This document shows, in pieces, positions 25,065 through 34,760 of a stretch of DNA of 64,000 nucleotides. The notes under the pieces are model-generated. The model worked only from the letters and a program-made list of their open reading frames with translations, was not told the origin of the DNA and made no database searches. Position numbers and translations under genes: made by a program. The DNA comes from Bog-950 sp046329495. GTDB lineage: Bacteria > Bacteroidota > Bacteroidia > Chitinophagales > LD1. The stretch covers positions 48,295 through 112,294 of the forward strand of contig JAXLUO010000012.1 in the NCBI GenBank assembly GCA_046329495.1. Reading direction: 5' to 3'. Within the stretch, counting starts at the first letter, position 1. Each line of letters begins with the position of its first letter.

Positions 25065-26636
25065 ATGCAAGGTTCCTATATACTTACCATCGACCTGGGC
25101 ACTTCGGGCCCCAAGGTTGCTCTATTTGATCATACCTGCAAATGCATAGGCCATGCGTTTGAGGAAGTGCCTTTGCTGCTTTATGACGGTGGTGGTGCAG
25201 AACAACGACCATCGGATTGGGTGAATGCCATCCGCAATGCCTATAAACAAATGATGGCGGAAACGAAAATTGATCCTAAAGCCATTGTGGCAATAAACTG
25301 TACGGCTCAATGGAGTGGTACTGTAGCGGTAGGTAAGGATGGAAAGGAGTTAATGGATTCTATCATTTGGATGGATACACGTGGTGCAGAATATGTAAAA
25401 CAATTAACGCATGGCCCTATTCGTGTAGAAGGATACGGGGTAGGTAAAATTTTAAAATGGATACGGTTAACAGGCGGGGGACCTACCCGAAGCGGTAAGG
25501 ATTCTATTGCACATATACTGTACATACGAGAGAAACTACCTGAGATTTATAAAAAAACTTATAAGTTTTTGGAGCCTAAGGATTACCTGAATTTATGGTT
25601 AACGGGTAGAGCGGCATCTTCCTACGATGCCATAACCTTGTATTGGGTTACCGATAACCGCGATATAAATAATATAAGCTATCACGATGGCTTACTTGCT
25701 TTAACAGGTATTGATAAGGATAAGTTGCCTGAACTGGTAAAAACCAATAGTGTTTTAGGCACGGTAACTAAACAAATTGCCGAAGAATTTGGTTTGCGGC
25801 CGGATGTAAAGGTTATATCAGGCACCCCGGATGTACAGAGTGCAGCAGTAGGTTCTGGTGCCGTGCGCGATTATGAAGGTCATATGTATATAGGCACCTC
25901 ATCATGGTTGGTGTGCCATGTGCCATTCAAGAAAACAGATGTGTTCCATAACATGGGCACCATACCATCGGCTATACCCGGCCGGTATTTGATTGCCAAT
26001 GAACAGGAGAGCGCCGGTGCCTGTTTAAATTTTATAAAGAACAACCTGCTGTATTATAAGGATGAATTGAACAGCGGTCCGGCACCCAAAGACTTTTATA
26101 AAGCGGTTGACCGCATTGTTGATAAAGTACCTGCCGGCAGCGATGGCCTTTACTTTTTACCCTGGTTGTATGGCGAGCGTTCGCCTATAGATGATCATAG
26201 TGTGCGCGGTGGTTTTTACAATATGTCGCTAAACCATAACCGCACGCATATGCTGCGTTCGGTGCTGGAGGGGGTTAGCTTAAACGCGCGTTGGCTATTG
26301 ATGTATGTAGAGAAGATGAACGCCAGGCCCTTTGAAAGTATCAACTTTATTGGTGGTGGTGCCAATTCTGCGGTTTGGAGCCAGATTACGGCAGACATAT
26401 TTAACCGGCCGATTAAGCAGGTAAAGGAACCGCTGATGGCTAACAGCCGCGGTGCGGCCATGCTGGCCTGGATGGCACTGGAGCATTTTGATATTAATGC
26501 AGCCGCAACTGCTGTAGAAATAAATCGTGTGTTTGAGCCTAACAAGGCTAATCGTAATTTGTACGATGAGATGTTCGGGCGCTTTGTAGATGTATATACC
26601 CGCAATAAGCCGGTGTATATGAAGATGAATCCGTAG
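25065..26636 (+). CDS. FGGY-family carbohydrate kinase (xylulokinase-like)
   Basis: 523 residues from the ATG at 25065 (an in-frame TTG lies 9 bases earlier). N-terminal YILTIDLGTSGPKVALFD is the FGGY phosphate-binding loop. SGTPDVQSAAVGSGAV and YIGTSSWLVC are the second-domain entry, and INFIGGGANSAVWSQITADIFNRPI is the ATP-binding FGGY signature region. The enzyme phosphorylates a sugar or polyol; family likeness favours xylulose, but glycerol and other pentoses remain possible. It is followed 3 bases later by a PLP enzyme, so the two are co-transcribed. Confidence 0.9.
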   Translation: MQGSYILTIDLGTSGPKVALFDHTCKCIGHAFEEVPLLLYDGGGAEQRPSDWVNAIRNAYKQMMAETKIDPKAIVAINCTAQWSGTVAVGKDGKELMDSIIWMDTRGAEYVKQLTHGPIRVEGYGVGKILKWIRLTGGGPTRSGKDSIAHILYIREKLPEIYKKTYKFLEPKDYLNLWLTGRAASSYDAITLYWVTDNRDINNISYHDGLLALTGIDKDKLPELVKTNSVLGTVTKQIAEEFGLRPDVKVISGTPDVQSAAVGSGAVRDYEGHMYIGTSSWLVCHVPFKKTDVFHNMGTIPSAIPGRYLIANEQESAGACLNFIKNNLLYYKDELNSGPAPKDFYKAVDRIVDKVPAGSDGLYFLPWLYGERSPIDDHSVRGGFYNMSLNHNRTHMLRSVLEGVSLNARWLLMYVEKMNARPFESINFIGGGANSAVWSQITADIFNRPIKQVKEPLMANSRGAAMLAWMALEHFDINAAATAVEINRVFEPNKANRNLYDEMFGRFVDVYTRNKPVYMKMNP

Positions 26637-26639
26637 GTG

Positions 26640-27569
26640 ATGGCAGAGAATCCTTTTAAAGATGCCCCGCTGCAATTATTGCAACATCCCCTTTTTGACG
26701 AAAAAAAGGTAGAGGTTTGGATCAAGCGCGATGAGCTGAACCACCCGCATATTCAGGGCAACAAGTGGCGCAAGCTGAAATACAACTTATACGAGGCGCG
26801 GTTGAATAACTATAAAACGTTGCTGACGTTTGGCGGCCCGTGGTCTAACCATATTTATAGTACGGCTGCTGCAGGGCAGTTGTTTCATTTTAAAACTATC
26901 GGAATTATAAGAGGTGAGGAGCCGGCCGTAAAAAGCGCTACACTGCAGTTTGCAGAAAGCTGCGGCATGGAATTGTATTACATGGATCGCGCTATGTATC
27001 GCGAAAAGGATAACCCCGATAATATTGAAAGCCTGCATGTGCAGATAGGTGATTTTTACCACGTACCCGAAGGCGGCACCAATATGTTAGCGCTGGAAGG
27101 CGTTGCGGAAATAATAGAGGAACTGGATATGGATTTTGACTTCCTGTGCACGGCATGCGGTACCGGAGGCACCTTGGCAGGACTGGTAAGCGGCCTGCGC
27201 GGCGAAAAGCAAGTAATTGGATTTAGCTCGCTAAAAGGCGAGGATAAACTTACACCCAGGGTAAATGATTTGGTGGAGCAATATACCGGGCAAACCTTTC
27301 CAAATTTTAGCGTGAACTTTGATTACCACTTTGGTGGCTATGCTAAAGTAAATAAGGAGTTAATTAATTTTATCAAGCGGTTTAAAGCGGAACACGATAT
27401 ACAACTTGATCCTGTTTATACAGGCAAACTGTTTTATGGTTTGTACGATATGGTCAGCAAGGATTACTTTAAACCCGGTAGCCGCATTATAGCCTTACAT
27501 ACCGGCGGCTTACAAGGCTTAGCTGGCTATGCCGAGTATTTTGAATCACCTTCGGAGTCGTTGCGGTGA
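26640..27569 (+). CDS. D-cysteine desulfhydrase/ACC deaminase-like PLP enzyme
   Basis: 309 residues. The ATG at 26640 follows the kinase stop almost directly (a GTG at 26637 is in frame). It belongs to the fold-type II PLP family. The Schiff-base Lys lies in IQGNKWRKLKYNL, followed by FGGPWSNHIYSTAAAGQ, and the phosphate-binding loop is CGTGGTLAGL. Residues distinguishing ACC deaminase from D-cysteine desulfhydrase cannot be settled here; in Bacteroidota the desulfhydrase assignment is more usual. Its 3' end overlaps the small DUF5522 gene on the other strand. Confidence 0.85.
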   Translation: MAENPFKDAPLQLLQHPLFDEKKVEVWIKRDELNHPHIQGNKWRKLKYNLYEARLNNYKTLLTFGGPWSNHIYSTAAAGQLFHFKTIGIIRGEEPAVKSATLQFAESCGMELYYMDRAMYREKDNPDNIESLHVQIGDFYHVPEGGTNMLALEGVAEIIEELDMDFDFLCTACGTGGTLAGLVSGLRGEKQVIGFSSLKGEDKLTPRVNDLVEQYTGQTFPNFSVNFDYHFGGYAKVNKELINFIKRFKAEHDIQLDPVYTGKLFYGLYDMVSKDYFKPGSRIIALHTGGLQGLAGYAEYFESPSESLR

Positions 27570-27727
27570 TTTTCATTTTCCGGCGTACACTCATCCTTAT
27601 AAGGACAATGCCTGCAACCGCTGTTACAGCAATATCCCCGCTCGCGGTGGTATTGTCCGGTAAACACAAGTAGCCCCGAATCTTTATCGAGGTAATAGTG
27701 AATTCCTTCCTGTAGTTTAGAATGCAT
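27527..27727 (-). CDS. DUF5522 small Cys-rich protein
   Basis: 66 residues. The core GYCCNSGCRHCPY with the preceding Y.RGYC and the N-terminal GIHYYLD..GLLVFT..YH matches DUF5522 proteins, which are widespread in bacteria and animals and of unknown function; the Cys cluster suggests metal binding. The gene overlaps purB by 11 bases at its start and the opposite-strand PLP gene by 43 bases at its end. It is probably translated from the purB transcript. Confidence 0.8.
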   Translation of the reverse strand: MHSKLQEGIHYYLDKDSGLLVFTGQYHRERGYCCNSGCRHCPYKDECTPENENHRNDSEGDSKYSA

Positions 27728-29081
27728 CGAAACGTACGCCGGTGTAGTTTTGAGGAGTTATATTGCGCAACTCCTCTTTTACAGCCTCGCTAACCTCTAA
27801 AGTATCAATAAATTCGGCTATCGACTGACGATTGATGTGCGCTTGCCCGCGGGTTAGTTCTTTCAATTTCTCGTAGGGCTGCGGATATGCTTCGCGGCGA
27901 AGGATTGTTTGAATGGCTTCGGCAACTACCGCCCAGTTGGCTTCCAGGTCGTTATGCAGTGCATCAGTATTCAGCAACAACTTCGATAAGCCTTTCTCAA
28001 TGGAGCTTAAACTAATCATGGTATGCGCTACAGGCACGCCAATGTTGCGCAGCACCGTGCTATCCGTTAGGTCGCGCTGCAAACGGGAGATGGGCAATTT
28101 AGCTGATAGATGTTCAAATAAAGCATTGGCAATACCAAGATTACCTTCCGCATTTTCAAAGTCTATCGGGTTTACCTTATGCGGCATTGCGCTTGAACCT
28201 ACTTCGCCCTTCACCACGCGCTGCTTAAAGTACTCCATCGATACATAAGTCCATATATCGCGGCAAAGGTCTATTAATATAGTATTGATACGCTTAAAGG
28301 CATCAAAGTGTGCCGCCAGGTTGTCGTAATGTTCAATTTGTGTGGTGTAACGGCTGCGGCGCAAATGCAGCTTGCGGTTAACAAAATCGTTACCAAAGCT
28401 AACCCAGTCAATACGCGGATAGGCTACGTTGTGCGCATTAAAGTTGCCGGTAGCTCCACCGAATTTGGCATTGTAGGTTACCTGCTCAAACTGTTGTAAT
28501 TGGGTTTTCAGGCGCTCCACAAACACCATCATCTCCTTACCCAACAAAGTTGGTGATGCAGGTTGTCCGTGCGTATGTGCCAGCATAGGCACTTCTTTCC
28601 ATTCATTCGCTAAACGCTCAATAGTAGTAATTAAGCGTTTAATGGCAGGCAGGTATACCTTTTCATTAGCATCCTTCAAACTTAAGGGTATGGAGGTGTT
28701 ATTAATGTCCTGCGAGGTAAGTCCAAAGTGAATGAACTCCTTCCATTTTTCCAGTCCCAGTTTGTCAAAAATCTCTTTTAAAAAATACTCCACCGCCTTT
28801 ACATCGTGGTTGGTGATCTTTTCGGTATCCTTAATCTTTTGGGCATCTGCTGCTGTAAAGTTGGTTACGGCTCCACGCAGATCGCTAAAATGTTTAACCG
28901 GAAAATCCGCCAGTTGCGGAAGCGGTAGTTCGCAAAGCGCGATAAAATATTCTACCTCTACATGCACGCGATATTTAATTAAAGCGTATTCAGAAAAGTA
29001 ATCGGCCAGCTCGGCTGTTTTGCTGCGGTAGCGCCCGTCAACAGGCGAAATTGCAGTAAGTGCGGTAAGGTCTTTTGTCAT
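27717..29081 (-). CDS. purB: Adenylosuccinate lyase
   Basis: 454 residues, typical. It catalyses two fumarate-releasing steps of purine synthesis (SAICAR to AICAR and adenylosuccinate to AMP). Visible: N-terminal LTAISPVDGRY, HFGLTSQDINNTSIP, AHTHGQPASPTLLGKE with the catalytic His, and the signature GEVGSSAMPHKVNPIDFENAEGN-type loop containing SSAMPHKVNPIDF. It is the long PurB form seen in Bacteroidota and gamma-proteobacteria. The gene ends within DUF5522. Confidence 0.97.
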   Translation of the reverse strand: MTKDLTALTAISPVDGRYRSKTAELADYFSEYALIKYRVHVEVEYFIALCELPLPQLADFPVKHFSDLRGAVTNFTAADAQKIKDTEKITNHDVKAVEYFLKEIFDKLGLEKWKEFIHFGLTSQDINNTSIPLSLKDANEKVYLPAIKRLITTIERLANEWKEVPMLAHTHGQPASPTLLGKEMMVFVERLKTQLQQFEQVTYNAKFGGATGNFNAHNVAYPRIDWVSFGNDFVNRKLHLRRSRYTTQIEHYDNLAAHFDAFKRINTILIDLCRDIWTYVSMEYFKQRVVKGEVGSSAMPHKVNPIDFENAEGNLGIANALFEHLSAKLPISRLQRDLTDSTVLRNIGVPVAHTMISLSSIEKGLSKLLLNTDALHNDLEANWAVVAEAIQTILRREAYPQPYEKLKELTRGQAHINRQSIAEFIDTLEVSEAVKEELRNITPQNYTGVRFDAF

Positions 29082-29329
29082 TTGCGTGGCAAAGATAAAA
29101 AATACGCGGGTGGCATTTTAATATATGAAAGTGAGAAAAAAAGAGCTTCTTCGCAGCGATTTCAGCGAATTACACCACCTGCGCAATAGGTATTTTGAGC
29201 ATTTGCCGTGATGGGGGGAAGAGGGGGGTATGCAACGTTTTTAGCTAAAAGTTCGTTATAGCACCATACGGGCAGATTTTTTTTTTTGAGAGTAAGAATT
29301 TTATTTGCGCTTCAATTCCGGGATAAAAC

Positions 29330-31717
29330 ATGTCGAAAAACCTCATTATTGTCGAGTCGCCTGCCAAGGCAAAAACCATTAATAAGTTCCTTGGTAAGGA
29401 CTTTGTAGTAACCTCGTGTTACGGCCATATTCGCGATTTGCCGGATAGTGGTTTAGCTATTGACGTAAAGAATAATTACGAGCCCGATTACGTGGTAAAT
29501 GATGAGAAAAAGGAAGTAATTAAAGAACTTAAGAAACTTGCCAAGAGCGCGCAGGAGATCTTCCTGGCAACGGATGAAGACCGCGAAGGTGAGGCCATTT
29601 CGTGGCACCTTTGCGATGTATTAGGTCTGGATCCTAAGAACGCGAAAAGAATAACATACACCGAAGTTACCGAGAAAGCCATTAAAGCAGCAGTAAGCCA
29701 GCCACGTACTATTAATATGGACCTTGTAAATGCACAACAGGCACGCCGCGTGCTTGACCGGTTGGTGGGCTACGAGATTTCGCCGGTGTTGTGGCGTAAG
29801 GTTAAACCAAGTTTAAGTGCAGGCCGTGTGCAGAGCGTGGCCGTACGTTTAATAGTTGAACGCGAACGCGAGATACGCGCATTTAAAGCGGTTGCTTCCT
29901 ACAAAGTAACTGCCTTCTTTTTAGTTACTGATGCCAACGGAAAGAAAGTTGCTTTTAAAGCAGAGAAACCTGAAAACTTTAAAACCGAAACAGAAGCTGC
30001 CGATTTTTTAAATCAGGTAGCTGATGCTGAGTTTAAAGTAAAGAGCATTGAAAAGAAACCGGGCAAGCGCACACCTGCGGCTCCGTTTACTACCAGTACC
30101 TTACAACAGGAAGCTTCGCGCAAGCTTGGCTTTTCGGTTAGTAAAACGATGTTGATAGCGCAGAAGTTGTACGAAGCGGGTCATATTACTTATATGCGTA
30201 CCGATTCTACCAGCCTAAGCGATTTAGCCCTGGAAGCATTGCAGACAGAAATCAGTTCGCGTTACGGCCAAAATTACCACAAGAAACGCCAGTATAATAC
30301 CAAGAATGAAAGTGCACAGGAAGCGCACGAAGCTATCCGCCCCAGCTATATGAACAATGCCAGCATCGATGCGGAAAACGATGAGATGCGCTTGTACGAG
30401 TTAATATGGAAACGCACCATGGCCAGCCAGATGGCGGATGCTGAAATTGAAAAAACCGTTATTGATATTATTAATGACAAGAACAACGGATCGCTGCGTG
30501 CAACGGCCGAAGTGATCTTGTTTGAGGGCTTTTTGAAAGTTTATAACGAAGGCGTAGATGAAGATGCCGAGGGCGATGAAGAAGCAGAAGCGTTAATACC
30601 ACCGGTTAAGGAAGGCCAGGTATTAGGCCTGCGCGAAATGACAGCCACCGAGCGTTTTACAAAACCAAGCCCACGTTATACAGAAGCAAGTTTGGTGAAG
30701 AAGCTGGAAGAACTGGGTATCGGTCGTCCATCTACCTATGCACCAACTATCAGCACAATCCAAAAGCGTAACTATGTTGTAAAAGAAACGCGCGAAGGTG
30801 TAGAACGCAAATACAAGCAATACACCCTTAAAGGTGGCGTGGTGGATGTGGCTGAAAAAACAGAAATAGTTGGCGCTGAAAAAGCCAAGTTGTTCCCAAC
30901 TGATATCGGTGCTTTAGTTACCGACTTTTTGCTGGAGAACTTTAAGGACATAATGGACTTTAATTTTACGGCGGACATTGAAGGTCAGTTTGACCGCATT
31001 GCCGATGGTAAAATTGAGTGGCACCAGATGATTGACAAGTTCTACAAGCCATTCCACGAAACAGTAGAAACTACCACCAAGGAAAGTAAGCGTGCCAGCG
31101 GTGAACGCTACCTGGGTGAAGAACCCGGTACCGGCGAACCGGTTATAGCGCGTATGGGTCGTTTTGGCCCTATGGTACAAATAGGCAAAACGGAGGAAGT
31201 TGATGAAACGGAGCCTAAGCCCAAAAAGAAAGGTAAGGCAGCTGTTGATACAAACAAGAAAAAACCACGCTATGCAAAGTTGCGTCCGCAGCAGAGTATA
31301 GAAACCATTAACCTGGAGGAAGCTATGGAACTGTTTAAGTTGCCGCGCACACTGGGCGAACTGGATGGTAAAGTGGTAAAAGCCAGTATCGGTCGTTTTG
31401 GGCCGTATATCCAATTCGACAAGATATTTGTATCAATACCAAAAGATAAGGACCCTTATACGATTACTTTTGAGGACGCTGTAACGCTGATCCGTGAGAA
31501 AGAGATAGCAAATGCCAACAAGCTGATCCATAACTTCGAAAACGAAGGCATCCAGGTGCTGAATGGAAGGTATGGTCCTTATATCAAAAAGGGTAAAGAC
31601 AATTACAAGATCCCTAAAGATAAGAGTGCTGAACACCTAACCCTCGAAGATGTGATGATGATCATTGGCGAGGCAGGTCCTACCAAAAAGGCCAGGAGCT
31701 TCCGTAAGAAGAAGTAA
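29330..31717 (+). CDS. topA: DNA topoisomerase I (type IA)
   Basis: 795 residues. The N-terminal TOPRIM domain has IVESPAKAKTINKFLG and the DEDREGEAISWHL acidic triad. The central domain carries ITYMRTDSTSLSD with the catalytic Tyr and YEISPVLWRKVKPSLSAGRVQ. The C-terminal part lacks classical Cys4 zinc fingers and instead has two or three GRFGPYIQ/NGRYGPYIKKG-type repeats, as in other Bacteroidota. It relaxes negative supercoils. The preceding 248-base gap has a poly-T tract at 29277-29286. The SirB1-like gene starts 2 bases after its stop. Confidence 0.97.
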   Translation: MSKNLIIVESPAKAKTINKFLGKDFVVTSCYGHIRDLPDSGLAIDVKNNYEPDYVVNDEKKEVIKELKKLAKSAQEIFLATDEDREGEAISWHLCDVLGLDPKNAKRITYTEVTEKAIKAAVSQPRTINMDLVNAQQARRVLDRLVGYEISPVLWRKVKPSLSAGRVQSVAVRLIVEREREIRAFKAVASYKVTAFFLVTDANGKKVAFKAEKPENFKTETEAADFLNQVADAEFKVKSIEKKPGKRTPAAPFTTSTLQQEASRKLGFSVSKTMLIAQKLYEAGHITYMRTDSTSLSDLALEALQTEISSRYGQNYHKKRQYNTKNESAQEAHEAIRPSYMNNASIDAENDEMRLYELIWKRTMASQMADAEIEKTVIDIINDKNNGSLRATAEVILFEGFLKVYNEGVDEDAEGDEEAEALIPPVKEGQVLGLREMTATERFTKPSPRYTEASLVKKLEELGIGRPSTYAPTISTIQKRNYVVKETREGVERKYKQYTLKGGVVDVAEKTEIVGAEKAKLFPTDIGALVTDFLLENFKDIMDFNFTADIEGQFDRIADGKIEWHQMIDKFYKPFHETVETTTKESKRASGERYLGEEPGTGEPVIARMGRFGPMVQIGKTEEVDETEPKPKKKGKAAVDTNKKKPRYAKLRPQQSIETINLEEAMELFKLPRTLGELDGKVVKASIGRFGPYIQFDKIFVSIPKDKDPYTITFEDAVTLIREKEIANANKLIHNFENEGIQVLNGRYGPYIKKGKDNYKIPKDKSAEHLTLEDVMMIIGEAGPTKKARSFRKKK

Positions 31718-31718
31718 C

Positions 31719-32585
31719 ATGGTAAATGAAACGGAGATCCAGGCGTTGATACATTTGCTGGACGATGATGACAGCGAAGTTTTCCGCCACGTGCACGACA
31801 AACTTATTAGCCTGGGCACCGAGGTAATTCCCAAGTTGGAGGAAGCCTGGAGCACGGAACTTAACCCCGCCACGCATGAACGTTTGGAGGAGATCATTCA
31901 TGAAATCCAATTCTACTCACTTGAAAAGGATTGGACCGAATGGGTAGAAACCGAAGCCGCTGATTTATTGACTGGTGCATGGTTAGTAGCCCGTTATTTT
32001 TACCCCGAGTTAAAGCTGGATGAATTAAGCAAGAAGATTCAGAAACTGCGCCAAACCATTTGGCTGGAGCTTAACTACAACCAAACACCGCTGGAGCAAA
32101 TCCAGATATTTAACCAGGTATTTTACAATTACCACAACTTTCAGGGTTTACAAAATTCCGATGATTACCAGGATTACTGCATCAACAATGCCATCGATTC
32201 GCGCAAAGGCAATGCTATTTCAATAGGCATTATTTATCAGGTGATAGCCAACGATTTAAACCTGCCCGTTTACGGCGTTAATTTAATGCGCCATTACGTC
32301 CTAAGCTTCTGTAAAAAGACTTTGTTTGAGTTTGAAGGCGATAACCGCGAAAAGGATGTGATGTTTTACATTAACCCGGTCAATAAAGGTTCTATTTTTT
32401 CGCGTAACGAGATTAAAGATTACCTGGATAAATTAAAGGCTGAGCACGATGCCAAAAATTTTGTGCCTGCTTCGCCTCGCGAGATTATCCGCGAACTGCT
32501 TGTATATCTTTTAGAAACCGCCAACCATAAAAACATAGCTCAGCAAAGTGTTGATTTAAACAAGTTGCTGAAGATGCTCGATTAA
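31719..32585 (+). CDS. SirB1-like transglutaminase-fold protein
   Basis: 288 residues from the ATG at 31719, directly after topA; the longer frame overlapping topA is not needed. N-terminal ~90 residues contain a HEAT-like helical piece (LIHLLDDDDSEVFRHVHDKL). The centre has DSRKGNAISIGIIYQVIANDLNLPVYGVNLMRHYVL-type sequence, with key segments RKGNAISIGIIY and GVNLMRHYVL, matching the SirB1 N-terminal transglutaminase-like fold. The catalytic Cys of true transglutaminases is not conserved, as usual for this family. Function is unknown. Confidence 0.8.
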   Translation: MVNETEIQALIHLLDDDDSEVFRHVHDKLISLGTEVIPKLEEAWSTELNPATHERLEEIIHEIQFYSLEKDWTEWVETEAADLLTGAWLVARYFYPELKLDELSKKIQKLRQTIWLELNYNQTPLEQIQIFNQVFYNYHNFQGLQNSDDYQDYCINNAIDSRKGNAISIGIIYQVIANDLNLPVYGVNLMRHYVLSFCKKTLFEFEGDNREKDVMFYINPVNKGSIFSRNEIKDYLDKLKAEHDAKNFVPASPREIIRELLVYLLETANHKNIAQQSVDLNKLLKMLD

Positions 32586-32587
32586 GA

Positions 32588-33592
32588 TTACAACGACAGT
32601 AAAAATGCCATGGTATCTACACCATCGGCATAATCAGCTAAACCGGGATGTTGCGATTGTCCGTACGTAACAGAACTTGCAGCTTGCCATTTTTCAGGCT
32701 CTGCCGAAACAATACATTGTATTTTATCACTCTGTTGCCGCAACTTACTATGCAGAACCTGTTCATCGTGCCAGTATTCCACATTCACCTGACCGATAGG
32801 AGAGGGAATGCTTTCATTTTCAACCAGCATTACAAACTCATTGGCTAAGTGCGGGGTATTATTCAGCAACAGAATAGTACGATTGTAATCGTAGTTATTC
32901 ATGTATTTGGTGTGGTTGTGTAGCCAGGCATAAGCGCTAAACTGCGGAAACAACTGCTTCAAATCGTAACCCACAGGCACATACAATTTGCTTACGTTGC
33001 GGCATCCAAAACCGAAATACATAAAAATATCATCGGCCAACGCTTGCAACTGCTTGGCGGTTTCGTTACCGTTCAGCACGGCTACCGAGTTGCGGTTTTT
33101 GCGCAGAATTTTTGGATAATCTTTAAAGTAATAATCAAAGTAGCGGTTGGTATTATCGCTACCAGTGGCTATAACTGCATCATAGCCTTGTAGTTTGTCT
33201 ACTACCTCAATGCGCTTTATACTGTTAGGGTCAACTTCGGCCAACAGTTCCAATAAACGAGGAAAGAGTTTATCATCCTTCGAAGAGAACTTGATCTTGA
33301 TATTGGTTCCACTTATATAGCAACACAAAAAATCGTGAAAGCCCACCAGGGGAATATTACCCGCCATTATAAGGCCAATGGTTTTATTAACGGTGTGCAA
33401 TTTATAGGCATCAAGCCAGGCGGTTAGTTTTACAGTGCTAAGCATGTCCTCTGTAATAGCATCTACGGCCAGTTGGGTAAAGGCGGGGGTAAACCAGGCG
33501 TTATAGCGTTCTGCCGCTTGTATCTTTTCCTGAAATACCGTATCGGTTTTTAAGCGGTTTCCTAACTCCTGCAATTTGCTTATAAGCTCCAT
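32588..33592 (-). CDS. LuxC-type acyl-CoA reductase
   Basis: 334 residues, an aldehyde-dehydrogenase-like fold. NKTIGLIMAGNIPLVGFHDFL is the nucleotide loop region, GYDAVIATGSDNTNRYF follows, and FGFGCRNVSKLYVP carries the probable nucleophile Cys197. LuxC homologues reduce acyl-CoA to aldehyde with NADPH. Many Bacteroidota have one copy without luxAB, presumably for fatty aldehyde or alcohol synthesis. It ends 3 bases from the convergent SirB1-like gene and is divergent from ddl. Confidence 0.88.
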   Translation of the reverse strand: MELISKLQELGNRLKTDTVFQEKIQAAERYNAWFTPAFTQLAVDAITEDMLSTVKLTAWLDAYKLHTVNKTIGLIMAGNIPLVGFHDFLCCYISGTNIKIKFSSKDDKLFPRLLELLAEVDPNSIKRIEVVDKLQGYDAVIATGSDNTNRYFDYYFKDYPKILRKNRNSVAVLNGNETAKQLQALADDIFMYFGFGCRNVSKLYVPVGYDLKQLFPQFSAYAWLHNHTKYMNNYDYNRTILLLNNTPHLANEFVMLVENESIPSPIGQVNVEYWHDEQVLHSKLRQQSDKIQCIVSAEPEKWQAASSVTYGQSQHPGLADYADGVDTMAFLLSL

Positions 33593-33721
33593 TGTCCTAA
33601 AAATTGAAGCCGCAAAGGTAAAATTGTTGCACTTGTTGAAAATAAGCCGGCGGTGGGATACCGATTCTGTTTTCCTTAGCGTTAGCTACGGGTGTATAAA
33701 CCCGCAAAAGCAGGCAGACTT

Positions 33722-34720
33722 ATGAAAAAGAACATAGCTGTAATAACCGGCGGCGAAGCCAGCGAAGTTGGTATCTCGCTTAAAAGTGCCGGCGTGGTAT
33801 GCAAACACCTCAATAAGGACAAATACAATGTTTTTAAGGTGGTTATTGATGGCAATGATTGGTATGTGGAACGCGATAACCCGGTTAAACTGTATGTCGA
33901 TAAGAACGATTTTAGCTTTACTGTGGAAGGCCATAAAATAAAGTTTGATGCGGTATTTGTAGCCATACACGGTACACCGGCTGAGGATGGCAAATTGCAG
34001 GGGTATTTCGATATGCTGAAGATACCTTACAATTGTTGTGGTGTGTTGCAGGCCGCACTTACCTTCGATAAACTGCGCTGTAAGGAATACCTGGCAGCCT
34101 TTGGTGTGCGCACCGGTAAAGGGGTATTGTTAAAGCGCGAAGATTGGAAGAAATCAGGGCAGACGCTTAGTGTTGATTTGCCTTTACCTGTGTTTGTGAA
34201 GCCGAATAAGAATGGCAGCAGTTATGGTGCCGCTAAAGTATCGGAGGCAGCAGATTTAGCACCGGCCATAGCTAATGCCTTTAATTACGATGACGAAATA
34301 TTGGTAGAGGAATACCTGAAAGGTACAGAGGTTACTTGCGGGGTTATCCGTGTAAACGGAAAAATAACTGCCTTACCGATTACTGAAATACGCAGTAAGA
34401 GCGAGTTTTTCGATTACAAGGCTAAGTACGAAGGTGCATCACAGGAAGTAACTCCGGCTGAAATTGACCGGGAACTTGCCTTAAAGATACAACAGACCTC
34501 AGCAGCAATTTACGAGAAGCTTGATTTTAAAGGCATGTGCCGCATTGATTATATCATCCGGGGTAACGAGTATTTTATGCTGGAGGTAAACTCCATTCCC
34601 GGACTTAGCGAGGAAAGCATTGTGCCGCAGCAGGCCAAAGCTTATGGGCTTACCCTGGAGGAATTATTCGGCAACTCTATTGAAGAATGTATCACTGCAG
34701 TAGCAACTGCAACTGCTTAA
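33722..34720 (+). CDS. ddl: D-alanine--D-alanine ligase
   Basis: 332 residues from the ATG at 33722 (a GTG 30 bases upstream adds nothing). It is an ATP-grasp enzyme that makes D-Ala-D-Ala for peptidoglycan. Visible: VFVAIHGTPAEDGKLQGYF-type N-terminal loop (HGTPAEDG), the KPNKNGSSYGAAKV ATP loop, EEYLKGTEVTCGVI, and C-terminal MLEVNSIPGLSEESIVPQQA with Asn/Glu metal ligands. It is followed 40 bases later by a PASTA gene, both in cell-wall biology. Confidence 0.96.
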   Translation: MKKNIAVITGGEASEVGISLKSAGVVCKHLNKDKYNVFKVVIDGNDWYVERDNPVKLYVDKNDFSFTVEGHKIKFDAVFVAIHGTPAEDGKLQGYFDMLKIPYNCCGVLQAALTFDKLRCKEYLAAFGVRTGKGVLLKREDWKKSGQTLSVDLPLPVFVKPNKNGSSYGAAKVSEAADLAPAIANAFNYDDEILVEEYLKGTEVTCGVIRVNGKITALPITEIRSKSEFFDYKAKYEGASQEVTPAEIDRELALKIQQTSAAIYEKLDFKGMCRIDYIIRGNEYFMLEVNSIPGLSEESIVPQQAKAYGLTLEELFGNSIEECITAVATATA

Positions 34721-34760
34721 TCCTTAAATTCTTAAAACCCTGCTATTTTAGCCCCCGGTA

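Noticed and set aside
31665..31718. Upstream start for the SirB1-like gene overlapping topA
   Set aside because: The extension encodes the topA tail in another frame (basic, Arg-rich), while an ATG lies 2 bases after the topA stop.
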